The position numbers and the translations under genes were made by a program. This document shows positions 41,191-51,466 of a stretch of 64,000 nucleotides of DNA, piece by piece (positions within the stretch are counted from its first letter, which is position 1; the number at the start of each line of letters is the position of its first letter). The stretch is taken from assembly GCF_900112425.1 (NCBI RefSeq), contig NZ_FOLP01000011.1:124001-188000 (forward strand). The letters run 5' to 3'. Below the pieces are notes generated by a model. That model saw only the letters and a program-made list of their open reading frames with translations. It ran no database searches and was not told the DNA's origin. The DNA is from Variovorax sp. OK212 (GTDB taxonomy: Bacteria > Pseudomonadota > Gammaproteobacteria > Burkholderiales > Burkholderiaceae_C).

Positions 41191-41398
41191 GGCAGGCCGT
41201 GTCGTGGATCGTGTGGGAGCGCCATGGTGCACCCGGCGCGGCGCGCCGTCTTGTCGGGTTGGGCGCGGCTTTGCACATTCGGGCGCCAGCTACCAGGCGC
41301 TCAGGGTGTCCGGTCGGTTCAAAACAGGCCACTCTTGTTCAATACACGCTCGCCCATCGGCCCCACCATCCGGGCGAGACTCGATCCGGGAGATCGCC

Positions 41399-42862
41399 AT
41401 GAACAAAGACAACCGGCCGCCCACCTTGACCACCACGGGCGGCGCCCCCGTGGCGGACAGCCGGCACTCCATCACCGCCGGGCCGCGCGGGCCGATCCTG
41501 CTGCAGGACTACCAGATGGCCGAGAAGCTGGCCTACCTGGCGCGCGAGCGCATTCCCGAGCGGGTGCTGCACGCCAAGGGCGCCGCCGCCTTCGGCACGC
41601 TGCGCATCACCGGCGACATCGCGCGCCACACCCGCGCGCGCGTGTTCCAGCCGGGGCAGCTCACGCCGGTGCTGGTGCGCTTCTCGGGCCTGACCGGCGA
41701 GCGCGGCTGCGCCGACGCCGAGCGCGACATGCGCGGCTTCGCCCTGAAGGCCTACACCGAGGAAGGCAACTGGGACCTCGTGGGCAGCCACCTGCCGGTG
41801 GCCTGCATCCGCGACCCGCAGAAGTTTCCCGACCTGGTGCGCGCGCTCAAGCGCCACCCCGTGAGCCACCTGCGCTCGCCCACCGCCATCTGGGATTTCT
41901 GGTCGCTCTCGCCCGAGAGCATCCACCAGATCCTGATGCTGTTCTCCGACCGCGGCCTGCCGCGCAGCTACCGCCACATGCACGGCTACGGCGCGCATGC
42001 CTTCGGCCTGATCAACGAGGCCAACGAGCGGGTGTGGGTCAAGTTTCATTTCAGGACGCGCCAGGGCATCCGCTGCCTGAGCGACGCCGAGGCGCGCGAC
42101 ACCATCGCCGAAGACCGCGAGAGCGCGCAGCGCGACCTGTTCGAGGCCATCGAGCGCGGGGAGCATCCGAGCTGGTCGCTGCACGTGCAGCTCATGAGCG
42201 ACGCGCAGGCGGACGCGCTGCCCTTCAACCCCTTCGACCCGACGCGGGTGTGGCCGCAGGACGCGTTCCCGCTCGTCGAGCTCGGCCTGCTCACGCTCGA
42301 CGCCAACCCCGACAACTACTTCGCGCAGGTGGAGCAGGCCACCTTCAACCCCGCGCACATGGTGCCGGGCCTGTGCGTCTCGCCCGACAAGCTGCTGCAG
42401 GGCCGGCTGCTGGCCTATGCCGACGCGCAGCGCTACCGCGTGGGCACGCACCACGCGGCGCTGCCGGTGAACCGGCCGCTGTCGCCGGTGCACACGTACC
42501 ACGCCGACGGGGCCATGCGGCTGAACGTGCCGGCGCGCACCGACGCCTACTACGAGCCCAACTCATTCGGCGGCCCGCGCCCCGACCGCCGGCTGGCCGA
42601 GCCGGCGCTGCCGCTGGCCGGCGACGCCATGCGCTTCGACGACCGGCAGGGCCTGGGCGACTACGAACAGGCGAGCGCGCTGTACCGGCGCATGGACGAC
42701 GGCGAGCGCGCGCGGCTGGCCGCGAACCTCGCATCGTCGATGGCCGGTGTGCCCGAGACCATCCAGCGGCGGCAGGTCGAGCATTTCCGGCTGGTGGACA
42801 CGGGCTTCGGTGACAGCGTGGAAGCCGCCCTCGCGCGGCGCACGGCGGCCCGCCTGCCATAG
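41399..42862 (+). CDS. Atypical monofunctional catalase
   Basis: A 487-residue clade-3-size catalase. The distal His is His 58 in RVLHAKGAAAFG; the proximal Tyr is Tyr 340 in RLLAYADAQRYRVG, with Arg 336. Heme-pocket text VRFSGLTGERGCADAERDMR is conserved. The segment that is normally GNWDLVGNNTP here reads GNWDLVGSHLP, so the catalytic distal Asn (bovine Asn 148) is replaced by Ser 130. FFIRD is also ACIRD. Activity may be lower or shifted towards peroxidase. It is followed by an AraC regulator. Confidence 0.9.
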   Translation: MNKDNRPPTLTTTGGAPVADSRHSITAGPRGPILLQDYQMAEKLAYLARERIPERVLHAKGAAAFGTLRITGDIARHTRARVFQPGQLTPVLVRFSGLTGERGCADAERDMRGFALKAYTEEGNWDLVGSHLPVACIRDPQKFPDLVRALKRHPVSHLRSPTAIWDFWSLSPESIHQILMLFSDRGLPRSYRHMHGYGAHAFGLINEANERVWVKFHFRTRQGIRCLSDAEARDTIAEDRESAQRDLFEAIERGEHPSWSLHVQLMSDAQADALPFNPFDPTRVWPQDAFPLVELGLLTLDANPDNYFAQVEQATFNPAHMVPGLCVSPDKLLQGRLLAYADAQRYRVGTHHAALPVNRPLSPVHTYHADGAMRLNVPARTDAYYEPNSFGGPRPDRRLAEPALPLAGDAMRFDDRQGLGDYEQASALYRRMDDGERARLAANLASSMAGVPETIQRRQVEHFRLVDTGFGDSVEAALARRTAARLP

Positions 42863-42951
42863 GGATTGCTGCAGGGACGGCGCGGCGGTTCATCGCCGAG
42901 AATCGCCCGCGCCGTGCACCGCCGCACGAACGCCTTGCCACCCCCGCCTTC

Positions 42952-44013
42952 ATGTCCAAAGACCGATTCCTCTCCGAGGGCCTGCTGCTGCCGCCAGCGC
43001 CCGCGGCCCTCGCCCCCGGCATCGTTCACAGCAGTTTCAGCGTGCAGGGCGACGCCCGCGGCAGCCTGCCGGCGTGGCAGGAGCGCATGAGCGTGGTCTA
43101 CGACGTGCGCCCGGTGTCGCTGCGCGGCGAGCAGGGGGCGTTCGACGCATCGTTCGCGCGCTACTCGCTCGACGACATCACCTTCTTCGACATGCGCACC
43201 GGCCCCAACGTGGCCGTGCGCTCGCTGGGGCGCGTGTCCACCGAGAGCGTGCGCGACATTTCCTTCAACCTGTTCCTGGAAGGCGTGCCGGCCGAATTCC
43301 GCGCCCACGGCCAGCACACCGGCGCGCACCACCTGCCGCGCGTGCCGAGCATCCTGGCGCTGGACATGGACCAGCCCTGCACCATCCGCAGCCACGAAGG
43401 GCGGATGCTGATGTTCTTCGTGCCGCGCGCACTGGTGGAGAAGGCCTTTCCCGATGCCGCCTCGCTGCATGGCCGGAGGGTCGAGGCGACCACGCCGCTG
43501 ATGTGCGTGCTGGTCGACCACCTGGTGGCGCTGAGCCGGCAGATCGTCGGGCTGGGGCGCGACGAGGCGGGCGAAGCCTTTCGCACCGCGGTGCAGCTGC
43601 TGGCGGCGGCGTTCAGCCGCGAGGCGGGGCTGTCGGGCGATGCCCGCGCGGCGGTGCGCGCGGCCGCTTACGGCCAGGTGCGCCGCCATGTCGATGCGCA
43701 CCTGCACGACCCCGACCTGTCGCCCGAGAGCGTGCTGAAGTCGCTGCACCTGTCGCGCGCCAGCGTGTATCGCCTGTTCGCGCACGACGGCGGGCTGGCC
43801 TCGTACATCCGCGCGCGGCGCTTGCGCATGGCGGCCGACGAGCTGGTGCGGTTTCCGCACCTGGCGGTGCAGGACGTGGCCGCGGGGCTCGGGTTCAACA
43901 ACGCCTCGAGCTTCACGCGGGCCTTCCGGCGCGCCTACGACATCGCGCCGCAGGAGCTGCATGCCTACGCGCCGCTGCTGCGGCGCGAGCAGACGCGCGC
44001 CGGGTTCAGGTAG
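42952..44013 (+). CDS. AraC-family transcriptional regulator (AraC-binding-like domain)
   Basis: A 353-residue regulator with a ~220-residue N-terminal AraC_binding_2-like domain and a C-terminal HTH_18 domain (LSPESVLKSLHLSRASVYRL; VQDVAAGLGFNNASSFTRAF). It lies 89 bases after the catalase on the same strand and is tail-to-tail with an amidase. The target is unknown. Confidence 0.9.
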   Translation: MSKDRFLSEGLLLPPAPAALAPGIVHSSFSVQGDARGSLPAWQERMSVVYDVRPVSLRGEQGAFDASFARYSLDDITFFDMRTGPNVAVRSLGRVSTESVRDISFNLFLEGVPAEFRAHGQHTGAHHLPRVPSILALDMDQPCTIRSHEGRMLMFFVPRALVEKAFPDAASLHGRRVEATTPLMCVLVDHLVALSRQIVGLGRDEAGEAFRTAVQLLAAAFSREAGLSGDARAAVRAAAYGQVRRHVDAHLHDPDLSPESVLKSLHLSRASVYRLFAHDGGLASYIRARRLRMAADELVRFPHLAVQDVAAGLGFNNASSFTRAFRRAYDIAPQELHAYAPLLRREQTRAGFR

Positions 44014-44022
44014 CCCGGCGCC

Positions 44023-45570
44023 TCAGACGGCCGACACGGCGGCAGCCTGCGCGAGGCGGCTGTCGAACACCGGCGGTGTCTTGACGATCGACCTCAGCGC
44101 CGGTTCCGCCGCGCGCAGGGCAGCCAGGTCGGGCCGCGGCCGGCGCAGCGGCGCATGCGCCGAGAACGCCTGCTCCATGGCACGCGCCGCGCCCAGCACC
44201 CGGTGGTCGGTGCGAAAGCCGCCCACCACCTGCAGCCCGAACGGCATGCCCGCATGGTCGAGCCCGCAGGGCAGCGTGATCGCCGGGTGCGTGGTCAGCG
44301 TGACCACGTAGGTCAGCGCCAGCCAGCGGTAGTAGTTGGCCTGCGCCTCGCCGTTGATGTGGGTGGCGTACAGCTGCGTCCACGGGAAGGGCGAGACCGG
44401 CGTGGTGGGCGACAGCACGAGGTCGTAGTCGGCGAAGGTCGCCTGGAAGCGGTTGATGAGGCGGGTCTGCTCGGCCTGCGCCCAGGCGCTGTCGAGCAGG
44501 CTCATGCGCGCGCCCATCTCGTAGTTGGCGCGCGGGTTGGGGCCCAGGCTGTCGGGGTCGCGCTCGTAGGCCGCCTGCATGCCCGCCACGAAGGCCTCCG
44601 CGCGCAGCACGTCGAAGCAGCGGTGCGCCTCGCCCATGTCGAAGTCGACCCGGTCGCAACGCCGGAACAGGTGCCGCATGGCCTCGATCTTCCGGCGGAA
44701 GGTGGCGCGGATGCCGTCGTCCACCGCGCAGGTGCCGAAGTCCTCGGTCCACGCCACGCGCAGGTTGGCGAGGTCGACGTGCGCCGGCGCCAGGAACGAC
44801 AGCGCATCGAGCGGGTAGCTCAGCGCGTCGCCCGCGTGCATGCCGGCCGATGCGGCCAGTTGCAGGCAGGCGTCGTCCACCGTGCGGCCCATGGGGCCGA
44901 CGACGGAAATGGGCGTCCAGCCCAGCGGCTTGCGCACGCTGGGCACGATGCCCGGCGACGGGCGGAAACCCACCACGCCGCACTTGGCCGCCGGAATGCG
45001 CAGCGAGCCGCCGGTGTCGGAGCCGGTGCACACGGGCAGCATGTCGCAGGCCAGCGCGGCGGCCGAGCCGCCGGACGATCCGCCGGCGTTCAGGTTGGGG
45101 TCGAAGGGGTTGCCGGTGGCGCCCCACACGTCGTTGCGCGAATTGGCGCCCGCGCCCATCTCGGGCACGTTGGTCTTGCCCGCGACGATGGCGCCCGCGC
45201 GGCGCAGGCGGGCCACCAGCTCGATGTCTTTTTCCGGCACGTGGTCGCGGTACAGCGGCGAGCCCCAGGTCGTGAGCAGGCCTTCGGTCGGCTCCAGGTC
45301 CTTCACGCCCAGCGGCAGGCCGTGCAGCAGGCCGAGCGTGTCGCCGCGCACCACGGCGTTTTCGGCGGCCCTGGCCTCGGCGCGCGCGCGCTCGAAGCAG
45401 GTCGCGGTGACGGCGTTGACGAAGGGGTTCACGCGCTCGATGCGCGCGATGCACGCCTCGAGCAGCTCGACGGGCGACAGGGCCTTGCTGCCGATGAGGC
45501 GGCGCAGTTCGACGGCGGATTTCTCGACGAGTTCGCTGCTGGCGTCGAGCGGGGTGTTCGTGGGGTTCAT
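44023..45570 (-). CDS. Amidase (amidase signature family)
   Basis: A 515-residue amidase. The Ser-cisSer-Lys triad is visible: Lys in PLGVKDLEPTEG, the cis-Ser in GGSSGGSAAALAC and the nucleophile Ser in GSDTGGSLRIPAA. It hydrolyses an amide to acid and ammonia. The adjacent Bug protein and divergent LysR suggest uptake and use of an amide or its acid. The gap to the Bug gene is 35 bases. Confidence 0.93.
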   Translation of the reverse strand: MNPTNTPLDASSELVEKSAVELRRLIGSKALSPVELLEACIARIERVNPFVNAVTATCFERARAEARAAENAVVRGDTLGLLHGLPLGVKDLEPTEGLLTTWGSPLYRDHVPEKDIELVARLRRAGAIVAGKTNVPEMGAGANSRNDVWGATGNPFDPNLNAGGSSGGSAAALACDMLPVCTGSDTGGSLRIPAAKCGVVGFRPSPGIVPSVRKPLGWTPISVVGPMGRTVDDACLQLAASAGMHAGDALSYPLDALSFLAPAHVDLANLRVAWTEDFGTCAVDDGIRATFRRKIEAMRHLFRRCDRVDFDMGEAHRCFDVLRAEAFVAGMQAAYERDPDSLGPNPRANYEMGARMSLLDSAWAQAEQTRLINRFQATFADYDLVLSPTTPVSPFPWTQLYATHINGEAQANYYRWLALTYVVTLTTHPAITLPCGLDHAGMPFGLQVVGGFRTDHRVLGAARAMEQAFSAHAPLRRPRPDLAALRAAEPALRSIVKTPPVFDSRLAQAAAVSAV

Positions 45571-45605
45571 CGGTTGGCGGGTCAGTTGGCGGGTGAGTCC
45601 GCGGG

Positions 45606-46613
45606 TCAGTCCGCGGTGATGTTGGCGCGCGCCGCCACGGCACGCATCACGGGCAGCTCGCGGTTGATGAGCTCGCTCGCGGCGGCGGAGTTGCTGTACG
45701 CCGGCTCCAGCCCCTGGGCGAGCAGCTTGGCGCGCGTGTCAGGGTCGGCGATGGTCACGGCCAGCGCCTTCTCCAGCCTGGCCTTCACGTCGGCGGGCAG
45801 GCCCTTGGGCGCGGCCAGCATCAGCCAGGTGTCCATGTCGATGCCGGCGTAGCCGCTCTCGGCCATGGTCGGCACGTCGGGCAGCAGCGCGGAGCGCTTG
45901 GCCGTGGTCAACGCGATGGCCTTGATCTTGCCGCTCTTGAGCTGCGGGATCGCCGCGCTCACGGTGTCGATGCTGAAGGGAATCTGCCCGCCCATGAGGT
46001 CGGTCATGGCCGGGGCGCTGCCCTTGTAGGGCACGTGCGTCATCTTCAGGCCGGCGGCGTGCAGGATGCTTTCGCCCGCGAACTGCGCGGTGGTGCCGGT
46101 GCCGAAGGAGCCGTACGAGTACTTGCCGGGCGAGGCCTTCACGTAGTCGACGAACTGTTTCACGGTCTGCACCGGCACGTCGCTGTTGGCCAGCAGGATC
46201 AGGCCGGTGCGCCCGGCGATGCCGATCGGGTCGAAGCCCTTCACCGGGTCGTACGGCAGGTTGGCGCGAATGGCCGGGTTGACGGTGAAGGTGGTGCCCG
46301 AACTCACGAGCAGCGTGTAGCCGTCGGGCGCGGCCTTGGACACATAGCTCGCGCCGATCACCGTTCCCGCGCCCGCGCGGTTCTCGATGACCACCGGCTG
46401 GCCCAGCTCCTTGCCCAGGCGCTGCGCGATCACGCGGCCGTTGACGTCGGTCGCGCCGCCGGGCGGGAAGGGAATGACGAGCGTGATCGGGCGCGAGGGA
46501 TAGCCCGTTTCCGCGGCAAGGGCGGCCAGCGGCACGGCGCCGAGTCCGAGGCCGCACAGCAGTGCGATGCGGGCCGTGCGCGTGAGGCGGCTGGGACTCG
46601 GGAGAAGGTTCAT
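45606..46613 (-). CDS. Bug-family periplasmic solute-binding protein (TctC-like)
   Basis: A 335-residue receptor with a signal peptide ending PLAALAAE and the family start GYPSRPITLVIPFPPGGATD. ATG 46613 gives a proper signal peptide; the frame is open further upstream. It is the first gene of a two-gene unit with the amidase, divergent from LysR. The ligand is unknown. Confidence 0.92.
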   Translation of the reverse strand: MNLLPSPSRLTRTARIALLCGLGLGAVPLAALAAETGYPSRPITLVIPFPPGGATDVNGRVIAQRLGKELGQPVVIENRAGAGTVIGASYVSKAAPDGYTLLVSSGTTFTVNPAIRANLPYDPVKGFDPIGIAGRTGLILLANSDVPVQTVKQFVDYVKASPGKYSYGSFGTGTTAQFAGESILHAAGLKMTHVPYKGSAPAMTDLMGGQIPFSIDTVSAAIPQLKSGKIKAIALTTAKRSALLPDVPTMAESGYAGIDMDTWLMLAAPKGLPADVKARLEKALAVTIADPDTRAKLLAQGLEPAYSNSAAASELINRELPVMRAVAARANITAD

Positions 46614-46649
46614 CGGGGCTCCGGGGTTCGAGAGAGGTTCGAGCGAGTG

Positions 46650-46667
46650 GGATGGACAAACCCATCC
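46650..46667. promoter_or_regulatory. GGATGG-N6-CCATCC dyad near the Bug gene promoter
   Basis: Six-base perfect arms in the divergent Bug/LysR gap. It may be a second regulator contact site. Confidence 0.4.
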
Positions 46668-46714
46668 TAGGAGTCGCGACACGATGCTACAAGCGCAATG
46701 TTTAGAATCCTGCG

Positions 46715-46729
46715 TTGCCGAATCGGCAA
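46715..46729. promoter_or_regulatory. TTGCCG-N3-CGGCAA dyad, candidate LysR box
   Basis: A perfect 15-bp dyad, with T-N11-A inside it (46716-46728), 51 bases upstream of the LysR start in the 166-base divergent region. It is the expected autoregulatory site of an LTTR. Confidence 0.65.
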
Positions 46730-46779
46730 TCGATGCGGTTGCTTCAGCCCTCATCCGGGCCGCGTCAACGGAGAATTTC

Positions 46780-47691
46780 ATGACGCTTCGCGCCTTGCAG
46801 GAAACCGCGGTCCGTTACTTTCTCGAGGTGGTGAAGACAGGCTCGGTGAAGGAGGCCGCGCTCAAGCTCAACGTTGCGCCGTCGGCCGTGAGCCGGCAGG
46901 TGGCGCGGCTGGAGCGCGAGCTCGACACGCTGCTGTTCGACCGCCATGCGCGCGGCATGGTGCCCAACGCCGCGGGCGAGCTGCTGGCCGCGCATGCCAA
47001 GCGGGCGCAGCAGGACATCGAGCGCGTGGCCAACGACATCGCCGGCCTGCGCGGCCTGCGCAGCGGCCATGTGCGCGTGGCGAGCACCGAGGGCTTCGCC
47101 TTCGATTTCATTCCCACGCTCATTGCACGTTTTCGCCGCAAGCACGAGGGCATCCGCTTTCACCTGGAAGTGGGCGCGCCGGCCGACATCTCGCGCATGG
47201 TGCGCGACGGCGAGGCCGACGTGGGCATCACGCTGAGCGCGGCGCCCGAGCCCGGCATCGAGATCGCGCTGCGCCATCCGAGCCCCGTGCTGGCGGTGAT
47301 GGCCAAGGACCATCCGCTGGCGCTGCAGCGCCAGCTCTCGCTGCGCCAGGTGGTGGCGTACCCGCTGGGGCTGCCGCAGGAGGACAGCTCGATCCGGCGG
47401 CTGCTCGACGCCAGCTGCACGCGGCAGGGGCTGCGCTATGCGCAGGCCATGTCGAGCAACCACGCGAACGCGCTGCTGAGCTTTGCGGCGGCCGGCGGCG
47501 GCAGCATCGCGTTCTACGGCGCGCTGTCGATGCGCACGCTGCTGCAGAGCAAGGCGCTGGTCGCCATTGCGTTGAAAGACCGCGAGATGAACGAGCGCCA
47601 TCTCGAGGTCGAGACCATGGCGGGCCGCTCGCTGCCGGATGCGGGCAAGGCCTTTGTGCGCTACCTGGTCGAGGCCGTGAAGGCGACCTGA
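46780..47691 (+). CDS. LysR-family transcriptional regulator
   Basis: A 303-residue LTTR. The winged helix reads VKTGSVKEAALKLNVAPSAV and SRQVARLERELDTLLFDRHA; the effector domain begins HVRVASTEGFAFDFIPTLI. It is divergent from the Bug-amidase pair and is probably its regulator. ATG 46780 is chosen; the open frame extends upstream across the operator, which is unlikely to be coding. Confidence 0.93.
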   Translation: MTLRALQETAVRYFLEVVKTGSVKEAALKLNVAPSAVSRQVARLERELDTLLFDRHARGMVPNAAGELLAAHAKRAQQDIERVANDIAGLRGLRSGHVRVASTEGFAFDFIPTLIARFRRKHEGIRFHLEVGAPADISRMVRDGEADVGITLSAAPEPGIEIALRHPSPVLAVMAKDHPLALQRQLSLRQVVAYPLGLPQEDSSIRRLLDASCTRQGLRYAQAMSSNHANALLSFAAAGGGSIAFYGALSMRTLLQSKALVAIALKDREMNERHLEVETMAGRSLPDAGKAFVRYLVEAVKAT

Positions 47692-47715
47692 GGCAGGGGG
47701 CGAGGCTTGCTTCGC

Positions 47716-48267
47716 TTACTTCAGCGCGCGCTCGATCGCGTCGCGCAGCTGCTGCAGCCCGAACGACACGTCGGTGAACACGCCGTTCACGTAGAACGTG
47801 GGCGTGGCGCGCACGCTCAGGCGGCGGCCGAGCTCGACCTGCTCCTGCACGCGCTGGCGGTAGACGTTGTCCTTGAGCTCGTTCTCGAAGCGCGCCATGT
47901 CCAGGCCGAGCTGCCGGGCGTAGCCGTCGAGGTGGCTGGTGTCGAGGTGGTTCTGGTGGTTGAAGAGCAGGTCGGCGTACGGCCAGAACTTGCCCTGCGC
48001 GCCCGCGGCCTCGGCGGCTTCGGCGGCCATTTCCGCGTGCGGATGCACCTCGCGCAGCGGAAAGTGGCGAAACGCATAGCGCACCTGCGAGCCGAAGTGC
48101 GACAGCAGCATCTGCACGGCCGGGTGGGCCTGTCGGCACGACGGGCATTCGAAGTCGCCGAACTCGATGAAGGTGACCTTGGCCGAGTCGGGTCCGACCA
48201 CATGCTCGGTGGCACGGTCGGGCGTCAAGAGCTGGAGAAGGGTGTTCGCTTGGGGGGCTGCGCTCAT
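47716..48267 (-). CDS. DsbA-family thioredoxin-like protein, cytoplasmic
   Basis: A 183-residue protein with a thioredoxin fold interrupted by a helical insert. The active site is C41-P-S-C44 in FGDFECPSCRQAHP, and the cis-Pro loop is RATPTFYVNG. No signal peptide is present, so it is probably cytoplasmic, closer to DSBA oxidoreductases of the Thioredoxin_4 type than to secreted DsbA. It ends 25 bases from the convergent LysR gene. Confidence 0.9.
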   Translation of the reverse strand: MSAAPQANTLLQLLTPDRATEHVVGPDSAKVTFIEFGDFECPSCRQAHPAVQMLLSHFGSQVRYAFRHFPLREVHPHAEMAAEAAEAAGAQGKFWPYADLLFNHQNHLDTSHLDGYARQLGLDMARFENELKDNVYRQRVQEQVELGRRLSVRATPTFYVNGVFTDVSFGLQQLRDAIERALK

Positions 48268-48322
48268 GGAAGGCTCCGGTTCGGTAGGGGGGCGTCGGGG
48301 GGAGGGTGTTGGGGGTGTCGGT

Positions 48323-49288
48323 TCACTTGTCCACCCGCATCTTGCGCCGCCAGGTGCCCGGCGGCGTGCCGGTGAACTGGGAGAACACGCGCGTGAAATG
48401 GCTCTGGTCGGAGAAGCCGCAGGCCGCGGCCACCTCGGCCAGCGGGCGCTCGAAGTCCATCAGCAGCGCCTGCGCGCGCTCCAGCCGCTGCGCGACCAGC
48501 CACTGGTGCGGGGTCTGGCCGGTGGTTTCGCGGAAGGCGTGGATGAAGTAGCTGCGCGACAGGTTGCAGGCGTCGGCGATCTCGGCAATGGAAATGCCGC
48601 CGTCCATCTTGCTGCGCAGCATCTCCTTGGCGCGCGCCTCGTGCGAGCGCGAGAGCACGCGGTGGGTGCGGGGCTCGGCCGCCGGCGCGGCCTGGCCGTG
48701 GGCGTCGACCAGGTAGCTGGTCATGGCCAGGCAGACCTGGTCGACGAACAGCATGCTGGCCTCGCTGGGGCGCTGCAGTGCCGGTGTCAGCGCGCCCGCG
48801 AGGTGGGCGAGCACGTCGTCCCTGACGGCCGTGGCCGGGGCGATGCCGCCCACGCGCGCACCCTGCTTGTCGTCGAAGGCGCGCTGCAGCGCGGCGTGCG
48901 AGATCTCGAGCAGCACGAAGTCGAAGCCGGTCTGCATGTCGGCGCGGTAGCGGTCGCAGAAGTCGCGGATGTAGACCGCGCCCTTGCCGAAGTCATGGCA
49001 CTCGGCGTGGTGCTCGTGGAGCACCTTGCGGCGGTGCCCGTCGCGCAGCGAAATGCCCACCAGCACGCCGCGCCCGCTGGCGTCGGTTTCCACATGCTGG
49101 CGCTGCTGGGTGTCCACCGTCTTGCGGTACACGCGCACGCCGTTGGCCGACAGTTCCTGGTCGTTGTGCAGCGCGCCGGCCGAGCAGCCCAGGGTGTCCT
49201 GGGGCGGCGCGGCCGGCAGGGGCCGCGCGAGCGCGCAGGCCGGTATGCCAGCAGCTGGGGTTGCAAGGGGCCTGGTTTCGGCGCGCAT
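48323..49288 (-). CDS. AraC-family transcriptional regulator
   Basis: A 321-residue regulator with helix-turn-helices ISIAEIADACNLSRSYFIHA and LAEVAAACGFSDQSHFTRVF and a tail GTPPGTWRRK. The N-terminal domain has the same layout as the sensor-only protein at 38782. It is separated by an AT-rich gap of 139 bases from the DAO operon on the same strand and may regulate it. Confidence 0.92.
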   Translation of the reverse strand: MRAETRPLATPAAGIPACALARPLPAAPPQDTLGCSAGALHNDQELSANGVRVYRKTVDTQQRQHVETDASGRGVLVGISLRDGHRRKVLHEHHAECHDFGKGAVYIRDFCDRYRADMQTGFDFVLLEISHAALQRAFDDKQGARVGGIAPATAVRDDVLAHLAGALTPALQRPSEASMLFVDQVCLAMTSYLVDAHGQAAPAAEPRTHRVLSRSHEARAKEMLRSKMDGGISIAEIADACNLSRSYFIHAFRETTGQTPHQWLVAQRLERAQALLMDFERPLAEVAAACGFSDQSHFTRVFSQFTGTPPGTWRRKMRVDK

Positions 49289-49427
49289 GAACTGGCGGAT
49301 GAAAAGCGAAGTGGTCGAGCATCCGATTGGCGATGCTGGGCGCGATTATGGATAGAAGTTTTGCACGTTTTCTTGAAGTTTCTTTGAGGAAATACGTACT
49401 TACACCCTTGCGCATTCACCTTGGCCT

Positions 49428-50704
49428 TCAGGCGAGCCGGTCGAGCAGGCTGTACCAGGCCACGCCGCCGGCCACGTAGAAGCGCTGCAGGCCGTGCATG
49501 GGAATCGGCCGGATCGGCGTCACCGGGTACGGAAAATCCGCCTGCGCACCGGCAAGGCGCGCCGCCACGTGCTTGCCCATGCTGGTGGCCAGCGCGATGC
49601 CGCGGCCGTTGTAGCCCAGCGCGATCGTCATGCCCGGCGCGGGCGTGTGCACGTGCGGCATGAAGTCGCGCGTGACGGCGATGCGGCCGGCCCAGCGGTA
49701 CGCGTAGCGCAGCGGGCCCAGCTGCGGGAACAGCAGCTCGAGCGAGCGTTCGAGGTGCGCGAAGTCCGCGGGCCCCGACGGGTCGGCGAAGTGGCCGCGC
49801 CCGCCCATCAGCAGGCGGCCCTGCGCGTCCTTGCGGAAGTACAGCAGCAGCCGCTGCGAGGTGGAGGCGGTCTCGCCGCCGGGCAGGATGGCGTTGGCCG
49901 CCGCGCCCTTCAGCGGCTCGGTCGCCACGATGAAGCTGTTGGCGGCCAGCACGGTGCTCGAGAGCCTGGGCCACAGCGTGCCGGTGTAGCCGTTGGTGGC
50001 AATCAGCACCTGGTCGGCCGTGACGCTGGCGCCGGTCGACGTGGTGGCATGCCACTGCGTGCCGCGCCGCTCCAGCGCCGTGACCTCGGTGCCGCCGTGC
50101 ACGGCCGCGCCCGCGGCCTGCGCGGCGCGCGCCAGCCCGCGCGTGTAGGCCAGCGGCTGGATGCTGCCCGCGCGGCCGTCGAGCCAGCCGCCGGCAAAGG
50201 CCCCGGTGCCCAGCCGCGCGCCGACGGCGGCGCGGTCCAGCTGCTGCGTGGGCACGCCCAGCCGGGCCCATTGCGCGGCGCGCGCGTGCAGGCCGGCCAC
50301 GTCCTTCTGCGCATAGGCCACCTGCAGCCAGCCGTTGCGCACCGGCTGGCAGTCGATGCCGTGGCGCGCAATCAGCTCGAACACCAGGTCGGCCGAGCGC
50401 GACACCGCGTCGATCAGCCGCGCGCCGCGCTCCGCGCCGTGGATGCGCAGCAGCTCGTCGGGGTCGTGCTTGAGCGAAGGGTTCACCTGCCCGCCGTTGC
50501 GCCCCGAGGCACCCCAGCCGGGCTCGTGCGCCTCGAGCACGCAGGCCTGCACGCCGGCTTCGGCCAGGTGCAGCGCGGCCGACAGGCCGGTGAAGCCGCC
50601 GCCGACGATCAGCACGTCGGCCTTGCGCGATTCGGCCAGCGGCGGCGTCGGTGGCGCGGGGGGCGCGGTGTCGGCCCAGAGCGAGGGCGGCCATGCACCA
50701 CCGC

Positions 50705-50708
<4 letters not shown>
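49428..50708 (-). CDS. FAD-dependent amine/amino acid oxidoreductase (DAO family, PuuB-like), GTG start
   Basis: A 426-residue DAO-family flavoenzyme. The Rossmann motif is VLIVGGGFTGLSAALHLAE; other landmarks are GWGASGRNGGQVNPSLK and the C-terminal GYNGRGIALATSMGKHVA. The family includes gamma-glutamylputrescine oxidase and sarcosine or glycine oxidases. GTG 50708 overlaps the ABC ATPase stop (GTGA), so it belongs to the importer operon and probably oxidises the imported compound. Confidence 0.9.
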
Positions 50709-51462
<754 letters not shown>

Positions 51463-51466
<4 letters not shown>

